From the NCBI RefSeq assembly GCF_003443895.1, contig NZ_QQOA01000018.1, positions 62,001 to 126,000 of the forward strand: 64,000 bases of DNA, written 5' to 3'. The translations under genes were made by a program, and so were the position numbers. The DNA is from Paraburkholderia phosphatilytica. GTDB taxonomy: Bacteria; Pseudomonadota; Gammaproteobacteria; Burkholderiales; Burkholderiaceae. Shown one piece after another: positions 24,549-33,326 of this stretch (position 1 is its first letter; each line of letters begins with the position of its first letter). The notes below the pieces were generated by a model. It did not search any database and was not told where the DNA came from. It saw nothing but the letters and a program-made list of their open reading frames with translations.

Positions 24549-25820
24549 TCATTCCCAGGAGAGTGCGCCGCCAGTCTGATATTCGATGACCCGCGTCTCG
24601 AAGAAGTTGCGTTCCTTCTTCAGGTCGATCATCTCGCTCATCCACGGGAACGGGTTTTCCTCGTTCGGGTACAACGGGTCGAGGCCGATCTGCTGGCAGC
24701 GACGGTTGCAGATGAAGCGCAGGTAGCTCTTGAACATCGACGCATTGAGACCGAGCACGCCGCGCGGCATCGTGTCTTCGGCGTAACGATATTCGAGGTC
24801 GACCGCGTGCTTGAAGATCTCACGGATCTCGGCACGGAACTCGGCCGTCCACAGATGCGGGTTTTCCAGCTTGATCTGGTTGATCAGGTCGATGCCGAAA
24901 TTGCAGTGCATCGACTCGTCGCGCAGGATGTATTGGTACTGTTCCGCGGCGCCAGTCATCTTGTTCTGGCGGCCGAGCGCGAGAATCTGCGTAAACCCGA
25001 CGTAAAAGAACAGACCTTCCATCACGCACGCGAACACGATCAGCGACTTGAGCAGTTTCTGGTCCGCTTCGAGCGTGCCGGTCTTGAAGGCCGGGTCGGT
25101 CAGCGTGTGGATGAACGGAATCAGGAACTCGTCCTTCGCGCGGATCGACGACACCTCGTGGTACGCGTTGAAGATCTCGCCTTCGTCCAGGCCGAGCGAT
25201 TCGACGATGTACTGGTAAGCGTGCGTGTGGATCGCCTCTTCGAACGCCTGGCGCAGCAGGAACTGGCGGCATTCGGGCGCCGTGATGTGGCGGTAGGTGC
25301 CCAGCACGATGTTGTTCGCCGCGAGCGAGTCCGCCGTGACGAAGAATCCGAGATTGCGCTTGACGATGCGACGCTCGTCTTCGGTCAGACCGTTCGGGTC
25401 CTTCCAGAGCGCGATGTCGCGGGACATGTTGATTTCCTGCGGCATCCAGTGATTCGCGCAGCCCGACAGGTACTTCTCCCACGCCCACTTGTACTTGAAC
25501 GGCACGAGCTGGTTGACGTCGGTCTGGCCGTTGATGATGCGCTTGTCGGCAACGTTCACGCGCGCTTCGCTGCTCGCGGCCGGCGCGGCTGCTGCGGTGT
25601 TCTGGTTCGCGTAGGGAGCGACGGCGATGTCGTTCGCGAAGATGTCGCGCGCCGAAGGTGCCGGCGAGGTTGCCTGCTGTGCTGCCTGTTGTGCTGCGTA
25701 CTGAGCGGGACGCGTTGCGGTCTGCGTTCCGACAGCCGTACCCGAGGGATCACGCAACGTGTTCAGTTGCGCACCGCTCGCGGGAGTTACGGCAGTGATC
25801 TCGTCATCCCAGTTGAGCAT
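24549..25820 (-). CDS. nrdB: Class Ia ribonucleotide reductase, beta subunit
   Basis: Holds the diiron-tyrosyl radical used by NrdA to reduce ribonucleotides. In the 423-residue product, Glu195 and His198 (EEAIH) and Tyr202 correspond to E. coli Glu115, His118 and radical Tyr122. The shift of 80 reflects an Ala/Gln/Thr-rich N-terminal extension that E. coli lacks. The C-terminal tail YQTGGALSWE would bind NrdA. Start at 25820 (MLNWDDE) has GGTGA upstream; an in-frame ATG at 25832 is less likely. nrdA lies 547 bp upstream on the same strand. Confidence 0.95.
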   Translation of the reverse strand: MLNWDDEITAVTPASGAQLNTLRDPSGTAVGTQTATRPAQYAAQQAAQQATSPAPSARDIFANDIAVAPYANQNTAAAAPAASSEARVNVADKRIINGQTDVNQLVPFKYKWAWEKYLSGCANHWMPQEINMSRDIALWKDPNGLTEDERRIVKRNLGFFVTADSLAANNIVLGTYRHITAPECRQFLLRQAFEEAIHTHAYQYIVESLGLDEGEIFNAYHEVSSIRAKDEFLIPFIHTLTDPAFKTGTLEADQKLLKSLIVFACVMEGLFFYVGFTQILALGRQNKMTGAAEQYQYILRDESMHCNFGIDLINQIKLENPHLWTAEFRAEIREIFKHAVDLEYRYAEDTMPRGVLGLNASMFKSYLRFICNRRCQQIGLDPLYPNEENPFPWMSEMIDLKKERNFFETRVIEYQTGGALSWE

Positions 25821-26367
25821 AAATGTCACCATCAATTTAGAACGGTTTGTACCATCTTTTCGTGAGCGATAAAAGGGCTCGCACACGAAAAATCCTGTTT
25901 TCGATTCGCGTTGCGACCTACATACAACACTTTGATCAGCGTGATGCGTGCATCGCTTCTTCGATCGCTGCATCTCGCGCGATCGAATCGCGTCGATCGA
26001 GATGCTTCGTTGCGTCGCGGACCGATCGTTTGATGTGCTTCCGATGTGTCCGCGGTGGTCTTCGCACTGCGCGCTTCACTGCACTCTGCACTGCGCTTCG
26101 TACGGAACTGCGCGCTGAGCTTCGCGACGCTCGCGTGGAGCTCATGCGCGTCGATGCGTGGCTCGCGATGGCGGAGCGCGAGTCGCGCTCGCCGCCGCCG
26201 TGTATTGCTTTGCTGCCCCCGTTCGCCCGACGTTCTCTCTACTCTCTATATAGAGTGAGCGTCTTCGCGCTCACCCGGTTCGGACTATCTTGATGCGGCA
26301 CACTCGTGCAGTACACCGCGCGGCACGCTGTGCGGGTCGCACGTTGCGTGCCGCGTCCTGCTACGAC
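25821..26367. other. 547-bp spacer between nrdA and nrdB
   Basis: No supported gene. Near the nrdA end there is a perfect palindrome CTCTATATAGAG (26244-26255) joined to a GTGAGCG/CGCTCAC hairpin (26255-26274). These could end or process the nrdA transcript. I see no clear second pair of NrdR boxes in front of nrdB. Confidence 0.5.
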
Positions 26368-29300
26368 TTACTGGCAGGCCTCGCACTCGTCGAAGCCAGG
26401 ATCGCCCGGACGCATCATGCACACCGGACCATCCGCTTCCGGCGCCGTCTCGATCGTGGCCGATACCGCGGGTGCCGCAGCAACCGCAGGCGCCGCCACC
26501 GCGGCCGCATTCAGGCCACCCGACGACGCACCGCCGCTCGCGCCGAAACCGCCCGCGCCTGCTCCACCACCCGCTGCGCCACCCGACGAACCGCCATCAT
26601 TCGACGGCACCGCGTTCAGCGCGCCGTGCGCAACGGTCGACTTCTCGACGTGCGTCGCCGCCATCGTGCGCAGGTAGTACGTGGTCTTCAGGCCGCGCAG
26701 CCATGCGAGCTTGTAAACCTCGTCGAGCTTCTTGCCCGACGCGCCCGCCATGTAGATGTTGAGCGACTGCGCCTGGTCGATCCACTTCTGACGGCGCGAC
26801 GCCGCTTCGACCAGCCACGTGGCGTCAACCTCGAACGCGGTCGCGTAGATCGCGCGGAGGTCGGCCGGGATCCGGTCGATGCGCGACAGCGTGCCGTCGA
26901 AGTACTTCAGGTCGGCGACCATCACCTCGTCCCACAGGCCGCGCGCCTTCAGGTCGCGCACAAGGAAGTCGTTGACCACCGTGAACTCGCCCGACAGGTT
27001 CGACTTCACGTACAGGTTCTGGAAGGTCGGCTCGATGCACGCCGACACGCCGATGATGTTCGAGATCGTGGCCGTCGGCGCGATCGCGATGCAGTTGGAG
27101 TTGCGCATGCCGTACGTTGCGATGCGGGAACGCAGCGACGTCCAGTCCATCGACGCGCTCGAATCCACCTCAACGTAGCCGCCGCGCGCATCGGCGAGCA
27201 GCTGCAGCGTGTCCTGCGGGAGGATGCCGCGATCCCACAGCGAGCCGCGGTAGCTCGAGTAGCGGCCGCGTTCTTCCGCGAGCTCCGTCGACGCGTAGTA
27301 CGCGTAGTAGCAGACCGCTTCCATCGACGTATCGGCGAACTGGACCGCTTCCTGCGACGCGTACGGCGTGCGCAGCAGGTGCAGGCAGTCCTGGAAGCCC
27401 ATGATGCCCATGCCGACCGGACGGTGCTTCAGGTTCGAGTTACGCGCCTTCGGCACCGCGTAGTAGTTGATGTCGATCACGTTGTCGAGCATCCGCATCG
27501 CGACGCTGATGGTGCGCTTCAGCTTGTCGTGGTCGAGCACGAACGAGCCGTCGGCCTGCTTCGACATGTGCGCGACGAGGTTCACCGAGCCCAGGTTGCA
27601 GACGGCGATTTCGGTGTCGCTGGTGTTCAGCGTGATTTCCGTGCACAGGTTCGACGAGTGCACGACGCCGACGTGCTGCTGCGGCGAGCGCACATTGCAC
27701 GGATCCTTGAACGTGATCCACGGATGGCCCGTTTCGAACAGCATGCCGAGCATCTTGCGCCACAGCTGCGCCGCCGGGATCTTCTTGAACAGCTTCAGCT
27801 CGCCGCGCGCGGCCTTGTCTTCGTAAGCCGTGTAAGCCTTCTCGAACTCTGCGCCGAACTTGTCGTGCAGGTCCGGGCAGGTGGACGGCGAGAACAGCGT
27901 CCAGTCGCCGCCTTCCATCACGCGCTTCATGAACAGGTCGGGAATCCAGTTCGCCGTGTTCATGTCGTGCGTGCGGCGACGGTCGTCACCGGTGTTCTTG
28001 CGCAGCTCGAGGAATTCCTCGATGTCGAGGTGCCACGATTCCAGGTACGCGCAGACCGCGCCCTTGCGCTTGCCGCCCTGGTTCACCGCGACGGCCGTGT
28101 CGTTCACAACCTTCAGGAACGGCACCACGCCCTGCGACTTGCCGTTGGTGCCCTTGATGTGCGAGCCGAGCGCGCGCACGCGGGTCCAGTCGTTGCCGAG
28201 ACCGCCGGCGAATTTCGACAGCAGCGCGTTTTCCTTCAGCGCTTCGTAGATGCCGTCGAGGTCGTCGTCCACCGTGGTGAGGTAGCACGACGACAGCTGC
28301 GAGCGGCGCGTGCCCGAGTTGAACAGCGTGGGCGTGGACGACATGAAGTCGAAGCTCGACAGCACCTGGTAGAACTCGATCGCGCGCGTTTCGCGGTCGA
28401 TCTCGTTCAGCGAGAGGCCCATCGCGACACGCATAAAGAATGCCTGGGGCATTTCGATGCGGGTGCCGTCGACGTGCAGGAAGTAGCGGTCGTACAGCGT
28501 CTGCAGACCGAGGTAGCCGAACTGCAGGTCGCGGTCCGCGTCGAGCGCGGCGCCGAGACGCTTCAGGTCGAACTGCAGCAGCTTGTCGTCGAGCAGTTCC
28601 GCTTCGACGCCGCGCTTGATGAAGAGCGGGAAGTATTCGGCATAGCGCTCCGACATCTGCGCCTGCGTGACTTCCTCTTCGAGGATTTCGCGGCGGATGG
28701 TGTGCAGCAGGATGCGCGCGGTGGCCTGGCTGTACGCCGGGTCCTTCTCGATCATCGTGCGGGCTGCGAGAATGGCCGAGTCGTAGACCTGGCTCATCGG
28801 CACGCCGTCGTACAGGTTCTTCACCGTCTCCGCGACGATCGGCGCAGCGCTGACCGCGTCGCCCAGGTTGTCGCACGCGGATTCGATCAGCGCGCGCAGC
28901 GCGTTCAGGTCGAGCGGACGCGTGATGCCGTTGTCCGTCACGTTGAGGCCCGGCGCCGCGGCCTGGCCTTCCTCGCCGTGGCCGCGCTCCTGGTTGCGCT
29001 TCTCGCGATACAGCACGTACGCACGCGCGACGTTGTGCTCGCCGCCGCGCATCAGCGCGAGTTCGACCTGATCCTGAATGTCTTCGATATGGAACGTGCC
29101 GCCGTTCGGACGGCTGCGCAGCAGCGCGCGCACGACGCTCTGCGTGAGCTGCTCCACCAGCTCGCGCACGCGCGCCGACGCGGCGCCCTGCCCGCCGTTC
29201 ACTGCGAGGAACGCCTTGGTCATCGCGATCGCGACCTTCGACGGTTCAAACGACACCACACTTCCGTTGCGACGGATCACCTTGTAATCCGCGAAAGTCG

Positions 29301-29400
29301 CCTGCGGCGCGAGCGCCTGCGCGCCCTGGGCCTGACCACCGAACGAGTGGCCAGCGAGTGAGCCCTCGAAACGGGGCGTCACGTTATCGGTCGTTTGCAT
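26368..29400 (-). CDS. nrdA: Class Ia ribonucleotide reductase, alpha subunit
   Basis: Catalytic subunit that reduces NDPs to dNDPs in the cytoplasm, 1010 residues. An ATP-cone lies near 35-125 (YKVIRRNGSVVSFEPSKVAIAM). Active-site elements are SQLSSCYL (redox Cys), NLCTEI (Asn, radical Cys, Glu), AVCNLGSVNL (second redox Cys) and KTTYYLRT (radical-transfer Tyr pair). After about residue 900 a long Gly/Ala-rich flexible linker leads to the C-terminal CEAC thiol pair that re-reduces the active site. Start at 29400 (MQTTDNVTP) has GGAG upstream; the longer in-frame extension lies in the leader. Confidence 0.96.
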   Translation of the reverse strand: MQTTDNVTPRFEGSLAGHSFGGQAQGAQALAPQATFADYKVIRRNGSVVSFEPSKVAIAMTKAFLAVNGGQGAASARVRELVEQLTQSVVRALLRSRPNGGTFHIEDIQDQVELALMRGGEHNVARAYVLYREKRNQERGHGEEGQAAAPGLNVTDNGITRPLDLNALRALIESACDNLGDAVSAAPIVAETVKNLYDGVPMSQVYDSAILAARTMIEKDPAYSQATARILLHTIRREILEEEVTQAQMSERYAEYFPLFIKRGVEAELLDDKLLQFDLKRLGAALDADRDLQFGYLGLQTLYDRYFLHVDGTRIEMPQAFFMRVAMGLSLNEIDRETRAIEFYQVLSSFDFMSSTPTLFNSGTRRSQLSSCYLTTVDDDLDGIYEALKENALLSKFAGGLGNDWTRVRALGSHIKGTNGKSQGVVPFLKVVNDTAVAVNQGGKRKGAVCAYLESWHLDIEEFLELRKNTGDDRRRTHDMNTANWIPDLFMKRVMEGGDWTLFSPSTCPDLHDKFGAEFEKAYTAYEDKAARGELKLFKKIPAAQLWRKMLGMLFETGHPWITFKDPCNVRSPQQHVGVVHSSNLCTEITLNTSDTEIAVCNLGSVNLVAHMSKQADGSFVLDHDKLKRTISVAMRMLDNVIDINYYAVPKARNSNLKHRPVGMGIMGFQDCLHLLRTPYASQEAVQFADTSMEAVCYYAYYASTELAEERGRYSSYRGSLWDRGILPQDTLQLLADARGGYVEVDSSASMDWTSLRSRIATYGMRNSNCIAIAPTATISNIIGVSACIEPTFQNLYVKSNLSGEFTVVNDFLVRDLKARGLWDEVMVADLKYFDGTLSRIDRIPADLRAIYATAFEVDATWLVEAASRRQKWIDQAQSLNIYMAGASGKKLDEVYKLAWLRGLKTTYYLRTMAATHVEKSTVAHGALNAVPSNDGGSSGGAAGGGAGAGGFGASGGASSGGLNAAAVAAPAVAAAPAVSATIETAPEADGPVCMMRPGDPGFDECEACQ

Positions 29401-29708
29401 GTGCAAAGCTCCTGGTCCTGGAATGTGCGGAGAATCCGCGGTTAGTACATACGCTGCGCAACCCCGGGCGCTAGCGATCTGGTGCAGGGAGAGGACAAGC
29501 GAGGCGGGATGGCCGGATGCGACTGCGATGGGTCGATGACGTTGGTCTCGATCAGATGTGTCGCGATCACTTGCTTGTGTCCTTTTCCCCGGATGCTGCT
29601 TTTGCGAGTGACCTTCGGATGACTTCCGCAGGCCTCGCAACTCATTGATTTTTCGGCGTCTGGAAAGCACGCGGCGCCAGACTCATGGAGCGGGGCGCCG
29701 CCTGTACA

Positions 29709-29724
29709 ACACAATATCTAGTGT
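29709..29724 (-). promoter_or_regulatory. NrdR box 1 of nrdA
   Basis: ACACAATATCTAGTGT is a near-perfect 16-bp match to the palindromic NrdR box. It lies about 15-30 bp downstream of the predicted start point, 31 bp centre to centre from box 2, i.e. three helical turns. Confidence 0.85.
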
Positions 29725-29739
29725 GAAACCCGTTGCTTG

Positions 29740-29755
29740 GCACCAAGTATAGTGG
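29740..29755 (-). promoter_or_regulatory. NrdR box 2 of nrdA
   Basis: GCACCAAGTATAGTGG is a weaker NrdR-like palindrome that covers the -10 hexamer of the nrdA promoter. NrdR bound here and at box 1 would block transcription when dATP is plentiful. Confidence 0.75.
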
Positions 29756-29773
29756 AGTTCGCCGGCATCTCAA
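29746..29773 (-). promoter_or_regulatory. nrdA promoter
   Basis: On the minus strand, -35 TTGAGA (29773-29768), a 16-bp spacer and -10 TATACT (29751-29746). The start point would be near 29739. Confidence 0.75.
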
Positions 29774-29893
29774 ATTAATTTATTTAGGCGGGGCGGGTTG
29801 ACTTTTCACATACCAAGCCAATGATCGGACCTGCCGGAAAGCAAGGCCCAGCCTGGCTCCGCGCGCTACTGACGTGCTCGCGAACGCGACGGG

Positions 29894-30496
29894 TCAGCGT
29901 GCGTGTTGCGGGTAGAGATAGGGGAAATACTGATCGGCGAGCTGGGTGTCGCGTTGCAGACGCGGCCACTCGAAGTGCGGACCGGGATCGGTCTTGCGGC
30001 CGGGCGCGATGTCCGAGTGACCCGCTACCGCGTCGATCGGATAGCGCGCGCGCAACGCGACGACGAGCGATGCGAGCGTCCGGTATTGCGCCGCTTCGAA
30101 CGTCGTGGCGTCGCTGCCTTCGAGTTCGATGCCGATCGAGAAGTCGTTGCAGCGCTCGCGGCCGAAGAAGTTCGACAGGCCCGCATGCCATGCGCGCTCG
30201 TCGCACGAGACGAACTGCTCGAGCGCGCCGTCGCGATGGATCACGAAGTGCGCCGACACCCGCACGCCGCGCAGATGCGTGTCGTAGTACGGATGCGCGT
30301 CGCAGTCGAGACGATTGAGGAACAGGTCAGTGACGCCGCTGCCGCCGAATTCGCCGGGCGGCAGACTGATGTTGTGCACGACGATCAGCGTGGGTATCGC
30401 GCCCGCGGGACGCGCTTCGAAGTTCGGCGACGGCAGGTGGCGCGCGCCCTCGACCCAGCCGCGCGCATCGACCGGGAAAGTGGAACCCGCGCTCAT
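29894..30496 (-). CDS. ampD: 1,6-anhydro-N-acetylmuramyl-L-alanine amidase AmpD
   Basis: Cytoplasmic zinc amidase that removes the peptide from anhydro-muropeptides in murein recycling. The 200-residue product has the zinc His41 in VVHNISLPPGEFGG, a second His in SAHFVIHRDG, and GHSDIAPGRKTDPGPHFEW with the remaining zinc ligands and catalytic Lys. It feeds tripeptide to Mpl (12.6-14.0 kb). The start at 30496 overlaps the stop of the PP0621-type gene by 4 bp. Confidence 0.95.
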   Translation of the reverse strand: MSAGSTFPVDARGWVEGARHLPSPNFEARPAGAIPTLIVVHNISLPPGEFGGSGVTDLFLNRLDCDAHPYYDTHLRGVRVSAHFVIHRDGALEQFVSCDERAWHAGLSNFFGRERCNDFSIGIELEGSDATTFEAAQYRTLASLVVALRARYPIDAVAGHSDIAPGRKTDPGPHFEWPRLQRDTQLADQYFPYLYPQHAR

Positions 30497-30822
30497 CGCG
30501 CGTCGCGGCGATTGGTGCCGGTGCGCACCGCGTGGCGATGCGCGTGATCGGCGCTGCAGAACGCTTCGCCCGCGACGATCACGGAGTCGCTCTTCGGCGC
30601 GTGCACGCCGCACTCGGCGCAGCGGATCATCGGTTCGGCGAGTTGCGGCGGCTGCGGGTTGCGCGCGTTCGCGCCGTTGCCGGTGCCCGCGCCCGCATCC
30701 GCGCCGCCATTGCGCGACGCGGCGTGACCGCCGGCGCCCGTGCGTGCGTCCGCGCGACGCAGCGCCTTCACGAGCCACTGGCCGACGATGAACAACAGGA
30801 TCAGCAGAAAAATCTGTCGCAT
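30493..30822 (-). CDS. Small PP0621-type protein with membrane anchor and Cys motif
   Basis: 109 residues. One N-terminal transmembrane helix (IFLLILLFIVGQWLVKAL), a Gly/Ala/Asn-rich linker, then a compact C-terminal metal-site-like module: RCAECGVHAP and CSADHAHRH. The CxxC...C...H spacing suggests a zinc finger. Start at 30822 (MRQIFLL); conservation of the family begins here as far as I recall. It lies between the CcsA-like gene (5 bp) and ampD (overlap 4 bp), so all three form one operon. Function unknown. Confidence 0.8.
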   Translation of the reverse strand: MRQIFLLILLFIVGQWLVKALRRADARTGAGGHAASRNGGADAGAGTGNGANARNPQPPQLAEPMIRCAECGVHAPKSDSVIVAGEAFCSADHAHRHAVRTGTNRRDAR

Positions 30823-30827
30823 GAGAA

Positions 30828-31763
30828 TCAGACCACCGGGCGGTGCAGCAGCACCTCGAGAACGAAACGGCTGCCCACGTACGCGAGCAGCAGCGCGACG
30901 AACGACGCGAGCACCCAGCGCAGCGCCGCGCGGCCACGCCAGCCCGAGACCTTGCGGGCCGTCAGCAGCGCACCGAACATCACCCACGACAGGATCGCGA
31001 ACACCGTCTTGTGATCGAGCCGCAGCGCGCGGTCCTGCAGCTGCTCGCTGAACACGATGCCCGACACGAGCGTCAGCGTGAGCAGCACGAAGCCCGCGCC
31101 GATCAGACGGAACAGCAGTTTTTCGAGCGTGAGGAGCGGCGGCAGCGTGCCGAGCCAGCCCGTGAGCCAGCCGTTGCGCGACGCGTCGCCCGCGCGCTGC
31201 AGCGCCGCGCCGCCGCGCATCGCGTGCAGCCGGCGCTCGACGAGCAGCATCAGCACCGCGTGCAGCGCCGCGATCGCGAAGAGCCCGTACGCAACGTTCG
31301 CGATCAGGAAGTGCAGCTTGAACATCGGTGCAGCCGAGTACGACAGCACGCGCACGCCGCCGAACACGAGCGGCATCAGCGACGCGACGCACGCGAGCGG
31401 CAGCACGAGCAGGCGCAGGCCGTCGAGCGGAAAGAAGAAGCTCTCGATCCAGTAGATGCCGGCGCCGAGCCAGAACATCGCGGAGAGCGCGAACGCGAAA
31501 CCGAACACCATCGCGTTCTGCGGGAAGATGGTGGCGTCGAGCAACGCGCCGTGCGCGAGCAGCGCGACGAACAGGAGCACGCGCCCCGTCGTGCCGGATG
31601 CCTCGGTCACCGGGCCGCTCGCACCGCCGGCGGGCCCTACGGCCGACAGCGACGGCACGCTCTCGAGCACCGGCCGCACCGCCGTCTGACGATGCGCGCG
31701 CCAGCCCACGACAGCGAGGCCGCCGTACAGGATCGCGGTGAGGGCATACAGTACAATATCCAT
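30828..31763 (-). CDS. CcsA/YpjD-type cytochrome c assembly-like membrane protein
   Basis: 311 residues, about eight transmembrane helices, and a CcsA-like core (LHFLIANVAYGLFAIAALHAV, WVMFGALLTARKV). The Trp-rich haem-handling motif of true CcsA/CcmC proteins is not seen, so it fits the HemX/YpjD branch better. Its divergent position beside ffh, across 79 bp, matches the ypjD-ffh neighbourhood known from gammaproteobacteria. Possible roles include haem or metal handling at the inner membrane. Confidence 0.82.
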   Translation of the reverse strand: MDIVLYALTAILYGGLAVVGWRAHRQTAVRPVLESVPSLSAVGPAGGASGPVTEASGTTGRVLLFVALLAHGALLDATIFPQNAMVFGFAFALSAMFWLGAGIYWIESFFFPLDGLRLLVLPLACVASLMPLVFGGVRVLSYSAAPMFKLHFLIANVAYGLFAIAALHAVLMLLVERRLHAMRGGAALQRAGDASRNGWLTGWLGTLPPLLTLEKLLFRLIGAGFVLLTLTLVSGIVFSEQLQDRALRLDHKTVFAILSWVMFGALLTARKVSGWRGRAALRWVLASFVALLLAYVGSRFVLEVLLHRPVV

Positions 31764-31842
31764 ATTCGAAGTTTACACCAGGCCCCTGGCTTGCGACGGC
31801 TTAGGCCCGGCGCCCACAGGGCCGTTCTCCTCATCGTTCCCC

Positions 31843-33210
31843 ATGCTCGACAACCTCACCCAACGGATGGCGCGCGTCGTCAAGACGCTGCGCGGCGAAG
31901 CCCGGCTCACCGAGGCGAACACGCAGGACATGCTGCGCGAAGTCCGCCTCGCGCTGCTCGAAGCGGACGTGGCGCTGCCCGTCGTGCGCGACTTCATCTC
32001 GAAGGTGAAGGAGAAGGCGCTCGGCGAAGACGTGATCGGCAGCCTGTCACCGGGTCAGGCGCTGGTCGGCGTCGTGCAGCGCGAACTCACCGCGGTGATC
32101 GGCGGCGACTACGAAGGCAAGGCCGCCGAGCTGAACCTCGCCGTCACGCCGCCCGCGGTCGTGCTGATGGCGGGCCTGCAGGGCGCGGGTAAAACCACCA
32201 CCACCGGCAAGCTCGCGAAACTGCTGCGCGAGAAGTACAAAAAGAAGGTGCTGACCGTTTCGTGCGACGTCTATCGCCCCGCGGCGATCGCGCAGCTGAA
32301 GACGGTGACCGAGCAGGTCGGCGCGGACTTCTTCCCGTCGGAGCCGAACCAGAAGCCGGTCGAGATCGCGCGCGCCGCGGTCGACTGGGCGAAGCGCCAC
32401 TATCACGACGTACTGCTCGTCGACACCGCCGGCCGTCTCGGTATCGACGAAGCGATGATGCAGGAAATCTCGGCGCTGCACGCCGAACTGAAGCCGGCTG
32501 AAACGCTGTTCGTGGTCGATGCGATGCTCGGCCAGGATGCCGTCAACACCGCGAAGGCGTTCAGCGACGCACTGCCGCTCACCGGCGTCGTGCTCACCAA
32601 GCTCGACGGCGATTCGCGCGGCGGCGCGGCGCTGTCCGTGCGTCACGTCACCGGCAAGCCGATCAAGTTCGTCGGCGTCGCGGAAAAGCTCGACGGTCTC
32701 GAGGTGTTCTATCCGGACCGGATGGCGAACCGGATCCTCGGCATGGGCGACATCCTCGCGCTCGTCGAGGAAGCGCAGCGCGGCGTCGACGTGCAGGCCG
32801 CGCAGAAGCTCGCCGACAAGGTGAAGAAAGGCGGCGACTTCGACCTCAACGATTTCCGCGCGCAGCTGTCGCAGATGAAGAACATGGGCGGCCTGTCGTC
32901 GCTGATGGACAAGCTGCCCGCGCAGTTCCAGCAGGCCGCGTCCGGCGCCGACATGGGCCAGGCGGAAAAGCAGATGCGCCGCATGGAAGGCATCATCAAT
33001 TCGATGACGCCGCAGGAGCGCGCGAAGCCCGACCTCATCAAGGCCACCCGCAAGCGCCGCATTGCCGCGGGCGCGGGCGTGCAGGTTCAGGAAGTGAACC
33101 GGATGCTGAACCAGTACGAGCAGATGCGCACGATGATGAAGAAGCTGAAGGGCGGCAACATGGCCAAGATGATGCGCGGCATGAAGGGCATGCTGCCGGG
33201 CATGCGCTGA
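31843..33210 (+). CDS. ffh: Signal recognition particle GTPase Ffh
   Basis: SRP54 homologue that binds signal anchors and 4.5S RNA for cotranslational targeting. In 455 residues: the N domain (MLDNLTQRMARVVKTLRG), the G domain with GLQGAGKTTTTGKL near 106-119, DTAGRLGIDE and TKLDGDSRGG, and the Met-rich M domain from about 325 to the end (MKKLKGGNMAKMMRGMKGMLPGMR region). Start at 31843 chosen by N-domain conservation. It is divergent from the CcsA-like gene and ends at an intrinsic terminator. Confidence 0.97.
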   Translation: MLDNLTQRMARVVKTLRGEARLTEANTQDMLREVRLALLEADVALPVVRDFISKVKEKALGEDVIGSLSPGQALVGVVQRELTAVIGGDYEGKAAELNLAVTPPAVVLMAGLQGAGKTTTTGKLAKLLREKYKKKVLTVSCDVYRPAAIAQLKTVTEQVGADFFPSEPNQKPVEIARAAVDWAKRHYHDVLLVDTAGRLGIDEAMMQEISALHAELKPAETLFVVDAMLGQDAVNTAKAFSDALPLTGVVLTKLDGDSRGGAALSVRHVTGKPIKFVGVAEKLDGLEVFYPDRMANRILGMGDILALVEEAQRGVDVQAAQKLADKVKKGGDFDLNDFRAQLSQMKNMGGLSSLMDKLPAQFQQAASGADMGQAEKQMRRMEGIINSMTPQERAKPDLIKATRKRRIAAGAGVQVQEVNRMLNQYEQMRTMMKKLKGGNMAKMMRGMKGMLPGMR

Positions 33211-33213
33211 CGC

Positions 33214-33249
33214 AAACCCGCGCCTTCCGCTTCTGGAAGACGCGGGTTT
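33214..33249 (+). terminator. Intrinsic terminator of ffh
   Basis: AAACCCGCG and CTTCC pair with GGAAG and CGCGGGTTT across a 6-nt loop, with single-base bulges, ending in TTT. It begins 4 bp after the ffh stop. Confidence 0.75.
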
Positions 33250-33270
33250 ATCATGCCGGGTTTATCATGC
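33243..33270. repeat. 14-bp perfect tandem duplication after ffh
   Basis: CGGGTTTATCATGC occurs twice in a row. The first copy includes the right arm and T-run of the ffh terminator. Confidence 0.8.
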
Positions 33271-33326
33271 GGTAGCGCGTGCCGCTATTCCCTCTATATG
33301 TAAACAGTCAACGCCCGCCAGACGTC

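Larger units (their letters stand above)
29401..29893. other. 493-bp spacer holding the nrdA control region
   Basis: Contains the nrdA promoter (29746-29773), two NrdR boxes (29709-29724, 29740-29755) and a leader of about 340 nt. A 90-codon minus-strand ORF in the leader (29442-29714) has no good ribosome binding site and is not called as a gene. The interval 29774-29893 shows nothing clear. Confidence 0.6.

Noticed and set aside
26290..29361. 1023-codon plus-strand ORF opposite nrdA
   Set aside because: Antisense shadow of nrdA with biased Arg/Val/Leu composition and no motifs.
29442..29714. 90-codon ORF in the nrdA leader with a CEAC motif like the NrdA tail
   Set aside because: No Shine-Dalgarno sequence, unusual composition, and it overlaps the NrdR box region; the motif match is four residues and probably chance.
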